Notes under the pieces: generated by a model
Seen by the model: the letters and a program-made list of their open reading frames with translations, nothing else
Told to the model about the DNA's origin: nothing
Database searches by the model: none
Program-made: the position numbers and the translations under genes
In this document: positions 9,306-17,875 of the stretch, one piece after another
Layout of the letters: every line of letters begins with the position of its first letter
Position numbering within the stretch: position 1 is the stretch's first letter
NCBI GenBank assembly: GCA_963804865.1
Contig: CAWDSH010000001.1
Span: 868,001 to 932,000, forward strand
Direction of reading: 5' to 3'
Source: CAVVEQ01 sp963804865
GTDB lineage: Bacteria > Chloroflexota > Anaerolineae > Anaerolineales > Anaerolineaceae
DNA length: 64,000 bases

Positions 9306-10124
9306 ATGAAATATCATACCCTCTTGAAATCTGACCAAGGCTTAAATGATCCACCAATCAATCCATGTAAATTACTGAACTTCGGTTTTCTGAAATTGGC
9401 AGCGGGTGAAAAATTCCAGGCCGAAACCCCCGGGCGTGAAATCCTGGCAGTAATCCTTGGCGGCAAGGCAAGTTTCGAGATCAACGGTAATAAATTTGAA
9501 AAGGTTGGCGGGCGTCCAAATGTCTTCAATGGCAAACCGCATTCGGTTTACATCCCTGCCGGCGCAAAATATATAATCCGAGCGGAAGGTCCGGTGGAGA
9601 TCGCGTTGCCTTCTGCCCCAAGCGATCTTTCTGCTGAACCTTATCTTATCACTCCCTCTCAGGTAGTCAGCGGCATCTGGGGTGCGGCAAATTTCAAACG
9701 CTATTTTAATCAAATTTTGACTACCGCCGCTCAACCTGATCTACCCGCTCGTCGATTGATTGTTGGGGAAACGTTCACGCCGAGCGGCAATTGGAGCACG
9801 TTCCCGCCTCATAAACATCAAGTCGACGATCTGCCGCGTGAAGCTTTCCACGAAGAGATGTATTACTTCCGTGTCAGCCCCGCTGATGGATTCGGTATCT
9901 GCCATTACTATAATGAAGAAGGTGACGAAGAAAACTTCACCGTCAAAGACAACAGCATACACATGATGCCCCGCGGCTATCACACCGTGGTCAGTGCTCC
10001 AGGTTACACCACCTACTACCTGTGGTTCCTGGCAGGAAATCAGCGCGTTCAGGCAACCACCGATGATGTTACCCTCAGTTGGGTGGGGCGCACTGTGGCA
10101 ATGCTGAAAGAATTGGGACATTAG
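9306..10124 (+). CDS. KduI/IolB-superfamily isomerase, closest in appearance to IolB
   Basis: 272 residues, a bicupin. IolB converts 5-deoxy-glucuronate to 2-deoxy-5-keto-gluconate; KduI converts 5-keto-4-deoxyuronate (DKI) to DKII. The sequence has the IolB-like cupin block FPPHKHQVDDLPREAFHEEM and the later HMMPRGYHTVVSAPGY, with two His and a Glu likely to hold the metal. ATG 9306 has AAAGGA 9 nt upstream; the open frame starting at 9168 overlaps eda. The gene lies directly upstream of kduD, the place normally taken by kduI, and no inositol genes are nearby, so DKI isomerisation is the contextual guess while the motif pattern says IolB. Confidence 0.8.
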   Translation: MKYHTLLKSDQGLNDPPINPCKLLNFGFLKLAAGEKFQAETPGREILAVILGGKASFEINGNKFEKVGGRPNVFNGKPHSVYIPAGAKYIIRAEGPVEIALPSAPSDLSAEPYLITPSQVVSGIWGAANFKRYFNQILTTAAQPDLPARRLIVGETFTPSGNWSTFPPHKHQVDDLPREAFHEEMYYFRVSPADGFGICHYYNEEGDEENFTVKDNSIHMMPRGYHTVVSAPGYTTYYLWFLAGNQRVQATTDDVTLSWVGRTVAMLKELGH

Positions 10125-10126
10125 AT

Positions 10127-10894
10127 ATGACAGTCCTTGATTCTTTCAAATTGGATGGCAAGGTCGCCCTTGTCACCGGTGCAGGTCAAGGTCTTGGGCA
10201 GGGCATGGCCCTCGCGCTGGCGGAGGCCGGTGCGGATATAGCCTGCCTGGACCGGGCTCCGAGCGCAGCGACCGGGAAGGCGATTCTGGCTCTCGGCAGG
10301 CGCAAACGCGAAATAATCTGTGATCTACTTCAGGCAGATGTCTCTAAGCTGAATGATGTTGTTGCCGGGGTGGTCAAGGAATTCGGTCGACTTGATATTC
10401 TGGTGAACAACGCTGGTATCATCCGTCGTACCCCAGCGCTTGACTTCAGTGAAGCCGATTGGGACGATGTCCTGCAGATCAACTTGCGGGCAGCTTTCTT
10501 TCTCGCCCAGGCAGCAGCCCGTGTAATGATCCCGCAGGGTGGTGGAAAGATTATCAATACTGCATCGATGCTTTCATTCCAGGGTGGCATCATTGTCCCC
10601 TCCTACACGGCTTCCAAGAGTGGCTTGGCGGGAATCACGCGGGCACTGGCTAATGAATGGGCAAAGTATGGTATCAACGTTAATGCCATTGCCCCCGGAT
10701 ACATGGCAACCGATAACACCTCTGCTCTGCGCGCTGACCCCAAACGTGCTCCCGCCATCCTTGAGCGAATTCCGGCGGGTCGTTGGGGTGAACCGGCTGA
10801 CCTGCAGGGAGCGATAGTTTTCCTGGCTTCACCAGCATCGAATTACGTCCAGGGTGCCATCCTGCCAGTGGATGGCGGTTGGCTCACAAGATAA
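10127..10894 (+). CDS. kduD: 2-deoxy-D-gluconate 3-dehydrogenase / 2,5-diketo-3-deoxygluconate reductase (SDR)
   Basis: 255 residues, classical short-chain dehydrogenase. NAD(P) site TGAGQGLGQG near residue 18, NNAG motif, and the catalytic YxxxK in SYTASKSGLAG. The N-terminus FKLDGKVALVTGAG and length are typical of KduD, which reduces DKII to 2-keto-3-deoxygluconate, the substrate of KdgK. ATG at 10127 is 2 nt after the upstream stop; the longer frame from 10079 would overlap the isomerase gene. The upstream isomerase, this reductase, KdgK and Eda together make a complete DKI-to-triose route. Confidence 0.88.
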   Translation: MTVLDSFKLDGKVALVTGAGQGLGQGMALALAEAGADIACLDRAPSAATGKAILALGRRKREIICDLLQADVSKLNDVVAGVVKEFGRLDILVNNAGIIRRTPALDFSEADWDDVLQINLRAAFFLAQAAARVMIPQGGGKIINTASMLSFQGGIIVPSYTASKSGLAGITRALANEWAKYGINVNAIAPGYMATDNTSALRADPKRAPAILERIPAGRWGEPADLQGAIVFLASPASNYVQGAILPVDGGWLTR

Positions 10895-10903
10895 ACTGAA
10901 AAA

Positions 10904-12334
10904 ATGGTTAAATCCATATTGCATCCAGACCGCTTTTTCTCTCCCGATCGTCTTGAGCGGAAGGTAGCTCGTGAACTCTATGCACAAGTTGCCGATCTGC
11001 CGCTCATCTGTCCTCATGGACATGTCGAAGCGCGTATGTTTGCTGACCCGGATGCAGTTTTTGGCTCTCCTGCTGATTTATTCATCATTCCCGATCACTA
11101 TGTCACCCGAATGCTGTATTCTCAAGGAATACCACTTGAAAAATTGGGCGTTCCGCGTCGGGATGGAGGTCCGGTCGAGAAGGATCATCGAAAGATCTGG
11201 CACCTTTTTTGCGAAAATTTTCATCTCTTCATTGGTACACCATCTAGTATCTGGCTCTTACATGAGCTGAGATCGATTTTTGATGTGGACGAAAAACCCT
11301 CTGCGGAAAATGCCGATCTCTTATTCGATGCAATCTCTGAAAAACTCTCCCTACCATCTTTTCGTCCTCGGGCGCTTTTCGAACGTTTCAATATTGAAAT
11401 ATTCAGTACCACGGATGCCGCCTTCGACGATCTGCATCATCACCAGGTGATTCGTGATTCGGGATGGGGTGGTAAGGTGATTCCAACTTTTAGACCCGAC
11501 GGTGTCATTAACCTGGATGCTCCTGGTTGGCGGCAGAATCTCGATGCATTGAGCGCTGTCAGTGGCATTGAAATTGGCTCCTATTCAGCTTATATCCGCT
11601 CTCTGGAAAAGCAGCGAACCTATTTCAAGAATATGGGGGCAGTCGCAACCGATCACGCCGCTCTGACTCCTCTGACTGCTGAGCTAAAACCAGTTGAAGC
11701 TGACATGATATTTCAGCGAGCTTTACGTGGCGAAGCATCATCTCAGGACACCTCCCAATTTACTGCCCATATGCTGATGGAAATGGCGCGCATGAGTCTT
11801 GAAGATGGGCTGGTGATGCAGCTTCATGTTGGCGCATATCGGAATCACAACGATCTAATTTTTGAGCGTTTCGGACCCGATCGGGGAGCAGATATTCCCA
11901 TTCGAAGTGATTTCACCCGCGATTTGCATCCTTTGCTGTGCAAGTATGGAAATGATCCCCGCTTGACTTTAATCTTGTTTACTCTCGACGAGACAACCTA
12001 CTCCCGTGAATTGGCTCCAATTGCAGGGCATTATCCAGCCATCAAGCTCGGTCCACCTTGGTGGTTCAACGATAGTATTAACGGTATGAGGCGCTACTTC
12101 GACCAGGTGATCGAGACCGCCGGGATTTATAATACCGCCGGTTTTAACGACGATACGCGTGCTTTCTGTTCCATACCTGCACGGCACGATGTTTGGCGTC
12201 GTGTGGCTTCCAGCTGGGTGGCAGGTCTTGTTGTGCATCACATTATTGATATGCAAGATGCGCATTTAATAATTTCTGAACTTGCCATCGGCTTGGTTAA
12301 GCGAGCGTATAACCTTCAAACGAATGATTCATAG
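10904..12334 (+). CDS. uxaC: Uronate isomerase
   Basis: 476 residues, amidohydrolase-superfamily isomerase that converts D-galacturonate to tagaturonate and D-glucuronate to fructuronate. The metal-site motif appears as CPHGHVEARMF, with later WWFND and GFNDDTRAFCSIPARHD blocks typical of the UxaC C-terminal half. It would process the saturated galacturonate released by GH4 and GH28. The next enzymes of that branch, tagaturonate reductase and altronate dehydratase, are not in the window. Last gene of the plus-strand pectin operon, 9 nt after kduD and followed by a terminator-like hairpin. No strong ribosome-binding site is seen, suggesting coupling to kduD. Confidence 0.92.
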   Translation: MVKSILHPDRFFSPDRLERKVARELYAQVADLPLICPHGHVEARMFADPDAVFGSPADLFIIPDHYVTRMLYSQGIPLEKLGVPRRDGGPVEKDHRKIWHLFCENFHLFIGTPSSIWLLHELRSIFDVDEKPSAENADLLFDAISEKLSLPSFRPRALFERFNIEIFSTTDAAFDDLHHHQVIRDSGWGGKVIPTFRPDGVINLDAPGWRQNLDALSAVSGIEIGSYSAYIRSLEKQRTYFKNMGAVATDHAALTPLTAELKPVEADMIFQRALRGEASSQDTSQFTAHMLMEMARMSLEDGLVMQLHVGAYRNHNDLIFERFGPDRGADIPIRSDFTRDLHPLLCKYGNDPRLTLILFTLDETTYSRELAPIAGHYPAIKLGPPWWFNDSINGMRRYFDQVIETAGIYNTAGFNDDTRAFCSIPARHDVWRRVASSWVAGLVVHHIIDMQDAHLIISELAIGLVKRAYNLQTNDS

Positions 12335-12384
12335 AGATGTTGGAACCTCAAATCAAGCATTTAAATCCACCCATATAAGATAAA

Positions 12385-12416
12385 AAACCACAACGGGTTT
12401 GCACCCGGTGTGGTTT
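12385..12416 (+). terminator. Terminator-like hairpin after uxaC
   Basis: AAACCACA pairs with TGTGGTTT, with an inner CGGGT/ACCCG stem. Located 50 nt after the uxaC stop. On the minus strand it is followed by T-rich sequence (TTTTTTA), so it may also end transcripts coming from the tRNA side. Confidence 0.6.
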
Positions 12417-12425
12417 GAAGGTTTA

Positions 12426-12590
12426 CTTGTATTCCCGATGACTCTGCGGGAGTACCTTTACTCCCTATGATCTTCCGGGGGTACATGTACTCCTGACGAA
12501 CTCTCCAGGAGTAAACCCACATCCAACTCTTTTAAACAGAAAATGGCGAGGGTGGAATTTGCCTGTACTCCCGATGATCTTCCGGGGGTA
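12426..12590. repeat. Array of four 29-30 nt hairpin units
   Basis: Units lie at 12426-12454, 12455-12483 and 12484-12513 (head-to-tail, no gaps), with a fourth at 12562-12590. Each pairs an 8-9 nt arm with its complement around a 9-10 nt loop, e.g. GTATTCCCG/CGGGAGTAC, TACTCCTG/CAGGAGTA and TACTCCCG/CGGGGGTA. Arms differ between units but stay paired (compensatory changes and G-U pairs), so the fold rather than the sequence is conserved. The fourth unit is separated from the first three by a 48-nt copy of tRNA-Met sequence. No unique spacers, so not CRISPR. Confidence 0.75.
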
Positions 12591-12638
12591 AACCCACATC
12601 CAACCCTTTTAAACAGAAAATGGCGAGGGTGGGATTTG
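12514..12638 (-). repeat. Tandem copies of the tRNA-Met 3' part and flank
   Basis: Segments 12514-12561 and 12591-12638 are 48-nt near-identical copies (two differences seen), at a 77-nt period. Read on the minus strand each holds the tRNA 3' part from T-loop position 56 onward (CAAAT, T-stem, acceptor strand, discriminator), about 19 nt of downstream flank, and then GGATGTGGGTT, which repeats the variable loop and T-stem 5' strand. The second segment includes the 3' end of the functional tRNA. The hairpin unit at 12562-12590 sits exactly at the T-loop TT/CAAAT junction of the duplicate. Confidence 0.75.
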
Positions 12639-12692
12639 AACCCACATCCAAAGGCTTATGAGTCCTCTGCTCCACCGTTGAGCTACCTCGCC
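12621..12692 (-). tRNA. tRNA-Met (CAU anticodon)
   Basis: 72 nt on the minus strand, CCA not encoded. Acceptor stem GGCGAGG/CCTCGCC, D-stem GCTC/GAGC, anticodon loop CTCATAA with CAT at 34-36, 5-nt variable loop, T-stem GTGGG/CCCAC with loop TTCAAAT. The acceptor stem is fully paired at 1-72, so it is not an initiator with the 1:72 mismatch; elongator Met is the best call, although a CAU tRNA-Ile2 cannot be ruled out by eye. Position 31:39 reads A-G, a mismatch. Its 3' half is duplicated downstream. Confidence 0.9.
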
Positions 12693-12733
12693 TGAAGCGC
12701 AGCAATGTTACTATGAGAAAAAAGTTTTGTCAA

Positions 12734-14636
12734 TCAACGCGATGTCCGCAGGCTTCGCGCGTCACCCTCCCGGCGCGTGACGCCCTTTGCGTCCAGGTAT
12801 TCCAGGAACGCCAGCGCATACTTCCGGCTGGTGCCTACCAGGTCGCGAAATTCCGCCACCGTAATCTCTTTGTTTTTAGTTAAATGAGCTTCCAATCGAC
12901 TCAGCCAACGCTGGTATTCACCCTCTTCCAACAGAACATCCTCGGATAACTGGAACAGGCTGTTCCGGCTGAGGAGCACCGCGAGCAAGTCTTCTCCGAT
13001 TTCGGCGGTCGATTCTTTCACTGAAGGCGGTGCCAGGGGAGTGGATTTAAACTTCGCCAGCAGCCCATCTACACGCGCCTGTTGCACTGGCGTCATTATC
13101 ACCTGGTGCTCCGCCAACGCGACCAGGGGACCCAAATCCACCAGCAGTCCATCGCTCACCCACTTGCGCAAGGCTGTAGCAAAAACACCTCCAGCCAGGT
13201 TGCATTTACTCCTGAATTCCTCCCTAAGCATTCCCACCCGTAAAGGATTATCCAGGTGGAATTTACCCAAGACTCCGCGTACAGCCTCCGATAAAATTAA
13301 CCATTGTGATCTGGAAATTGTAAGTGATGCAGGCAATAAGTTGGATTGATCCCCATCGAGGATCAATAGTTCCCCGGTGGATATCATTTGCTTACCAGTT
13401 TCCAGTGCAGCTGTCTCATCCAGCCTTGCTTTCAACGCCAAATCCGAAAAACGGGATATACCCAGTACCTGGCTCGCCTGCAGCAGCAGGTCCTCTGCTG
13501 AACCCAGGTGGACAGATTCAAACCTGCTGATGATCTCTTTTGAGAAGCGTTTATGTCTTTTTTGCGGATGAGGATCCAGCACCTCGCCACCGCCCAGCGT
13601 TTCACCCGGCGATGGTCTGCGGAGTATAAAACGATCTTTTCTTGCAGCGATGATGGGTTGGTCCGTTTCAACCTGGAGCCAACCTTCCTCGCCGGGTTGA
13701 AGTTTTTCAGCGCCGATTACCCTAACCCTCGCCAGTGTCTCCTGTGTCTCCAGAAATAATTTAACTTCTGTGTTATGCGCCAGAGGTGCAGATGCATCCG
13801 GGAGCAACTTGAAAGCCACGTCCAGCCGCTCCGTTGGCTTATACTGTCCCGGTTTCGCCAGCACGTATCCGCGCTGGACCTGGTTCACTTCCACACCGCT
13901 GATGTTGGCAGCCACGCGGCTGCCCGGTGTCGCGGTTTCTTCTTTGGTTTTGTGAGTTTGCAATCCGCGGATTCGCGCCTTAGTACCCGGGGGAAGAATC
14001 TCGATATCATCACCCACCTTGAGTTTTCCATCCAGCAGTGTTCCGGTCACAATGGTGCCAAAACCTGTGATCGAGAACACCCGGTCAATCGGCAACCGCG
14101 GTTTATCCAGGTCACTACGCTGCGGTTGGGTACCCAGCACTTCCCCGAGTTTGGCAATCAGCGTGTCTAATCCCTCTCCGCTGCGGGCAGAGACCCTCAC
14201 CAGGGGTGCATTTTCGAGATGTGTGCCTTTTAGGATTTCGCAAATATCTGATTCGACCAGTTCCAACCATTCCGTGTCACTGACTAGGTCAACTTTGGTT
14301 AATGCGATCACACCCGTCGGGATCTCCAGCAGATCGAGAATCGCCAGGTGCTCCCGGGTTTGTGGCATGATGCCCTCATCGGCTGCGATCACAAAGAGCA
14401 CAGCATCAATGCCTCCGACACCCGCAAGCATGTTCTCGATGAAATCGCGGTGACCAGGCACATCGATGATCCCTACCGGCTCATCCGCCCGGCAGCGTCA
14501 TCCAGGCAAAACCGAGATCGATGGTCATCTCGCGTTCTTTTTCTTCCTTCAACCGATCGGGGTGAATACCTGTCAGCGCAGCCACGAGGGTGGATTTCCC
14601 ATGATCTACATGACCGGCTGTGCCTATGACACGCAT
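12734..14636 (-). CDS. selB: Selenocysteine-specific elongation factor SelB, with a frameshift after codon 51
   Basis: Carries Sec-tRNA to the ribosome at UGA codons followed by a SECIS element. From ATG 14636 the frame reads MRVIGTAGHVDHGKST (P-loop) and EEKEREMTIDLGFAW (switch I) and meets UGA at 14481-14483 after 51 codons. The +1 frame then continues DEPVGIIDVPGHRDF (G3), TKVD (G4) and SAR (G5), followed by EF-Tu domain-2/3 like parts and C-terminal winged helices that bind SECIS RNA. One extra G in GGGCGGATGAG explains the break; restored length about 633, normal for SelB. It lies 17 nt downstream of the coiled-coil gene, in one operon. No selA, selC or selD is in view. Confidence 0.88.
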
Positions 14637-14653
14637 GTATTACGAGCCTCTAA

Positions 14654-15832
14654 CTAGGGGAGACTGGCGCGGTTCTTGTCGGTGAGATCCACCCACTCCC
14701 TGAATAGAGAGGTCAGGGATTGCATTTTCTTCTGACTGTCTTCCAGCATCATTTTGACAACATCATTCAGATCGTTGGATAGGTCTTCCAGTGAGATCAG
14801 TCGTTCATCCGTTGTGCTAAGCTGGTCGTTGATCTCCCGCTGGATCTCATCCTGGGTGAGGGAATAATTCGTCCACCGCTTCTGATCCTCAGATTTGAAG
14901 GAAATCCATTCTTGTCTGAATTTTTCCTCCCCCAAGCGCTGCATCTCGGTAATTTCGTTGATCCGACGATCTATCTTCTGGGTGATTTCCTCGAATGCAT
15001 CCTGGGAGCGCTTCAAAGCACGCCTTGCAGATTCCACTTCCTGAAGCTGCGAATCAAAGGTTTCGCCCAATTTCTGGTAAAGATCAAAACGTGCCTGCCA
15101 TTCCTTCCAAGTACGATCGCGATCCACCTGAATCAACGCCTGCTTTTCCATTAACGCATTTTGCATCATGCGCCGTTCATTCTCGGTCGCCTGGAATTCA
15201 GACAACCTGTTTTCGATCTTTTTGATGTTTTCTTCCATCAATTCATGTTTGTTCTTCAAATCCTCATTTCTCTTGCGAAGATTTGAAGCCAACGCCTGTA
15301 GATCGGCTACTTTCTTGATTTCCTGTCTTTGGGTTTCCTGGGAGACCTGGTATCCCCTGCGGGTATTCTCATCCAGGTGCAGGGTTTCATCCACATGAAG
15401 CTTTAGTTCCTCAAAGCTTTTATTCAAACGGATTTCCTCTTCAACGCGTAATTTCTGATTTTTCTTCAATTCAAGCAGTGCATCATGATCCTTGTAAAGT
15501 GAAGTCACGCGTTTTGTAAGATTATTGATTTCGATTTGCAGACTTTGCCTTAATTCTTGTTCGCTTTCCCGACGGAATTTATCCTGGGAATCCAGCTCTT
15601 TTTTTCGTTCAAGGCGTGCCTGCGATAGCTCTTTATCCACCTGTTCAAATTTTGTGCGGATGGATTTCACTTTGCTGATTTCATCTTCCTGTTGGGTGAT
15701 CAGCGCAGATAGTTTTACGTTGGATGTTTCCAATTCCTGGATGCGTTTTTCAAGCGTCGCAATAATGGCCTTGTCGCTCCGCCTTTCTGTATCCAGTCGT
15801 TCCAATCGCTTTACGATCTCATCCAATTCCAT
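14654..15832 (-). CDS. Coiled-coil protein of unknown function
   Basis: 392 residues, almost entirely Glu/Lys/Arg/Gln-rich heptad-like sequence from residue 5 to about 340, with no signal peptide or membrane segment. The C-terminal part (STTDERLISLEDLSNDLNDV, then a short Trp-containing end) looks like a distinct small domain. I do not recognise the family; weak SMC/filament likeness is expected for any long coiled coil and is not evidence of function. It has its own extended -10 promoter just upstream and is followed by selB after 17 nt, so the two are probably co-transcribed. Confidence 0.8.
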   Translation of the reverse strand: MELDEIVKRLERLDTERRSDKAIIATLEKRIQELETSNVKLSALITQQEDEISKVKSIRTKFEQVDKELSQARLERKKELDSQDKFRRESEQELRQSLQIEINNLTKRVTSLYKDHDALLELKKNQKLRVEEEIRLNKSFEELKLHVDETLHLDENTRRGYQVSQETQRQEIKKVADLQALASNLRKRNEDLKNKHELMEENIKKIENRLSEFQATENERRMMQNALMEKQALIQVDRDRTWKEWQARFDLYQKLGETFDSQLQEVESARRALKRSQDAFEEITQKIDRRINEITEMQRLGEEKFRQEWISFKSEDQKRWTNYSLTQDEIQREINDQLSTTDERLISLEDLSNDLNDVVKMMLEDSQKKMQSLTSLFREWVDLTDKNRASLP

Positions 15833-15870
15833 GATGACCGTCCATTAATATTTTTTAAGGTTGTAAAAAG

Positions 15871-15876
15871 ATTATA
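15871..15876 (-). promoter_or_regulatory. Extended -10 promoter for the coiled-coil gene and selB
   Basis: Minus strand reads GGATGGTATAAT, a TATAAT box with the TGN extension, 38 nt before the ATG at 15832. The best -35 at 17 bp (TGAAGA) is poor, as usual for extended -10 promoters. The same 12-mer occurs before uvrA. Confidence 0.5.
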
Positions 15877-15896
15877 CCATCCAGGAAAACTGCTCT

Positions 15897-17294
15897 TCAC
15901 CAGGTCAGGTTCGGATAAGCGGCGAGAATTCTTGCCATGAAACCCAATATCGGACGAGGTGCAATCCCGAGCAGGAAGAGGAGCACTATCGCGGTCAGGA
16001 TTAATCCAGCAGCGATCTTGGTCGGGGAAGCCAGGGAAGACTTTTGAGTTTTTACTGTTACCTCCCGCACCAGGCGGAATCCGCCAATCAGGAAACCGGT
16101 CATTCCCAATATAACCCAAATAATGATGCCCGGTCTGTTATTCGCCAAGGTTTCGACTATACTCTGCCTCAAACTGAAACTCGCTAATAGTGGCAATCCT
16201 GACAGGGATAATACCGCACTCACTATGCCAATTGCACCTATCGGCATTCGGTATATCAATCCCTGCAATGATTCAAAATCTAATTTTAAATTCTGGTCTC
16301 TCAAGATCGCCATTGATAATGCCCAGAGGGCAAGGGCAATGATTCTTGGTAAAAGAATCATAACGGTGTAAAGCAATCCATCCCCACTTCTGAGACTGAT
16401 CGCTACCAGCGTAAATCCAGTCTCCACGATCACAGCATAACCAAACAAACGCGATACATTTTTCTGGAAGGCTGACCACACGCCGCCCGTGAAGATCATG
16501 ATGACTCCGCTTATCTGTAGCGCTGTGAAGAATATTTCGGATTCCCGCACCCATGTGAGTCCATTGATAAAATCAAGCAAAATAAAAATGACCATTGGCG
16601 GAAAAATTGCCATGATAAATCCGGAAATATATGGATTTGCCTCTTCTGCCAGGATGGGTATCCAGGTATGAAAAGGAAAGATGGCCAACCAGAAAGCGAA
16701 TCCCAATCCCATTAATACGATTGCCTGGTTCAACAGGAGTGGATCGCTTAGATTACTGCCAGTTCCACCCAGGAACCAGCCTGCCAGCAGTAGAAATGGC
16801 ATGCCCAATGATTGATAGATCAGGAAACGGAGTGCTCCTTTCCCGACCGCTATTCCAGGTTTAACCAGTAAAGGAATGCTGACCAATATTGCGATTTCAA
16901 ATATCAGTGCTGAATACAAGAATGGCTCAACCGCAAGAGCCGCAAGCAGTATGGCGATCACACCGAGTCCCAATGAAATAAACGAATGATGAACCCGCAG
17001 TACCCAGGTACCGGCAAACCAAAATGTCCCAGCAGCATAGACGAACGCTAGTAAATACTTATCAGCTGCCAGAAGGATAAATCGCCTGCCGAGGACGGTC
17101 AACATGCTGCCAACTTCTATCTTTATGGCTCCCATCTGAATGACATCACCGATAGGCAATATGATCGCTAGAAGGGACAGGATGCCGCATATAAGGCTAC
17201 CGAGTACTGTGGTTAAGCGGGTGTTGCGCCGGAATAGCCAAAGTCCTGCGGCAAGCATCATGGGAAGTACTATCCAGATAAAGGGTGCTGTCAC
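15897..17294 (-). CDS. NuoN/MrpD-like proton-translocating membrane subunit
   Basis: 465 residues, about 13-14 hydrophobic segments. Central proton_antipo_M-type region: SALIFEIAILVSIPLLV with the membrane Glu of transmembrane helix 5, FPFHTWIPILAEEANPYISG (the NuoN/M FHxWxPD-like loop), and QKNVSRLFGYAVIVETGF with the Lys of helix 8. These residues form the proton channel in complex I, Mrp antiporters and group-4 hydrogenases. ATG overlaps the previous stop by 4 nt. No NADH- or hydrogen-oxidising subunit is encoded nearby, so its electron-transfer partner is unknown. The family assignment is good; the particular complex is not identifiable. Confidence 0.78.
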   Translation of the reverse strand: MTAPFIWIVLPMMLAAGLWLFRRNTRLTTVLGSLICGILSLLAIILPIGDVIQMGAIKIEVGSMLTVLGRRFILLAADKYLLAFVYAAGTFWFAGTWVLRVHHSFISLGLGVIAILLAALAVEPFLYSALIFEIAILVSIPLLVKPGIAVGKGALRFLIYQSLGMPFLLLAGWFLGGTGSNLSDPLLLNQAIVLMGLGFAFWLAIFPFHTWIPILAEEANPYISGFIMAIFPPMVIFILLDFINGLTWVRESEIFFTALQISGVIMIFTGGVWSAFQKNVSRLFGYAVIVETGFTLVAISLRSGDGLLYTVMILLPRIIALALWALSMAILRDQNLKLDFESLQGLIYRMPIGAIGIVSAVLSLSGLPLLASFSLRQSIVETLANNRPGIIIWVILGMTGFLIGGFRLVREVTVKTQKSSLASPTKIAAGLILTAIVLLFLLGIAPRPILGFMARILAAYPNLTW

Positions 17295-17875
17295 TCTTGT
17301 TCCTCCAAAGCGGGGACAACAATAAGATATGCACCCACTGACGCGATACCAAGAGTCACAACAGCTAGCAATCCAGCGACCAGCACAGAATTTTCGATTG
17401 CGGCATAAAGCACTTCAAAACCGGAGAGCAGAGTCAATAGTCCAACAATAATTCGAAGCGGCTGATCGCTCATTCCCAGTTGTAGCAATCCCATCCCCAA
17501 CAAGATCATCCCACTCCATATCAGTGAAGACGGCAATGGAAGCCAACCCTGGATCGAGGGGGTCACAGAAATGACCAGGCTCCAGATCAGGATTGCTGCT
17601 GCAAGTCTGAAGAACCTGCCCCTGGGGGCATCACCGGTCTCGGCAATCTCGCCACTTGGTTGGGATGCGCTCAGAATGGCAAGCGCCATCCACCCGGCAA
17701 CTAATTTCACAGCGGATAATCCCATCGACCAGCTTTGAAGCGTTAGGAGAAATACTGCCAGGAATTGTATAGCCAGTGCCACGATCATTCTTCGCCAGCT
17801 CCGGTCAGTTAGAAGTTCAAGCGAAGTCAACATGACCAGGAATAAAGCCAGGTAACCGGTCAAATTTTGAGTCAT
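17291..17875 (-). CDS. Small membrane subunit, HyfE/NuoK-like
   Basis: 194 residues with about six hydrophobic segments. The C-terminal half resembles HyfE/NuoK: IVGLLTLLSGFEVLYAAIENS keeps the Glu in the middle of a membrane helix that corresponds to the conserved GLE glutamate of NuoK. The N-terminal half looks like the extra helices of HyfE. It overlaps both neighbours by 4 nt, so the three membrane genes are translated as a coupled set. Expected role: part of the proton path between the large antiporter-like subunits. Assignment rests on topology and the buried Glu only. Confidence 0.6.
   Translation of the reverse strand: MTQNLTGYLALFLVMLTSLELLTDRSWRRMIVALAIQFLAVFLLTLQSWSMGLSAVKLVAGWMALAILSASQPSGEIAETGDAPRGRFFRLAAAILIWSLVISVTPSIQGWLPLPSSLIWSGMILLGMGLLQLGMSDQPLRIIVGLLTLLSGFEVLYAAIENSVLVAGLLAVVTLGIASVGAYLIVVPALEEQE

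Noticed and set aside
12426..12590. Possible CRISPR array
   Set aside because: Units are palindromic and contiguous or separated by tRNA-derived sequence; there are no unique spacers of uniform length and no cas genes.
12514..12638. Attachment site of an integrated island
   Set aside because: The tRNA 3' duplication is typical of att sites, but there is no integrase or foreign cargo on either side in the window; kept as a repeat instead.
14481..14483. Selenocysteine codon inside selB
   Set aside because: Reading through the UGA stays in a frame that does not encode SelB; the downstream part is in the +1 frame.
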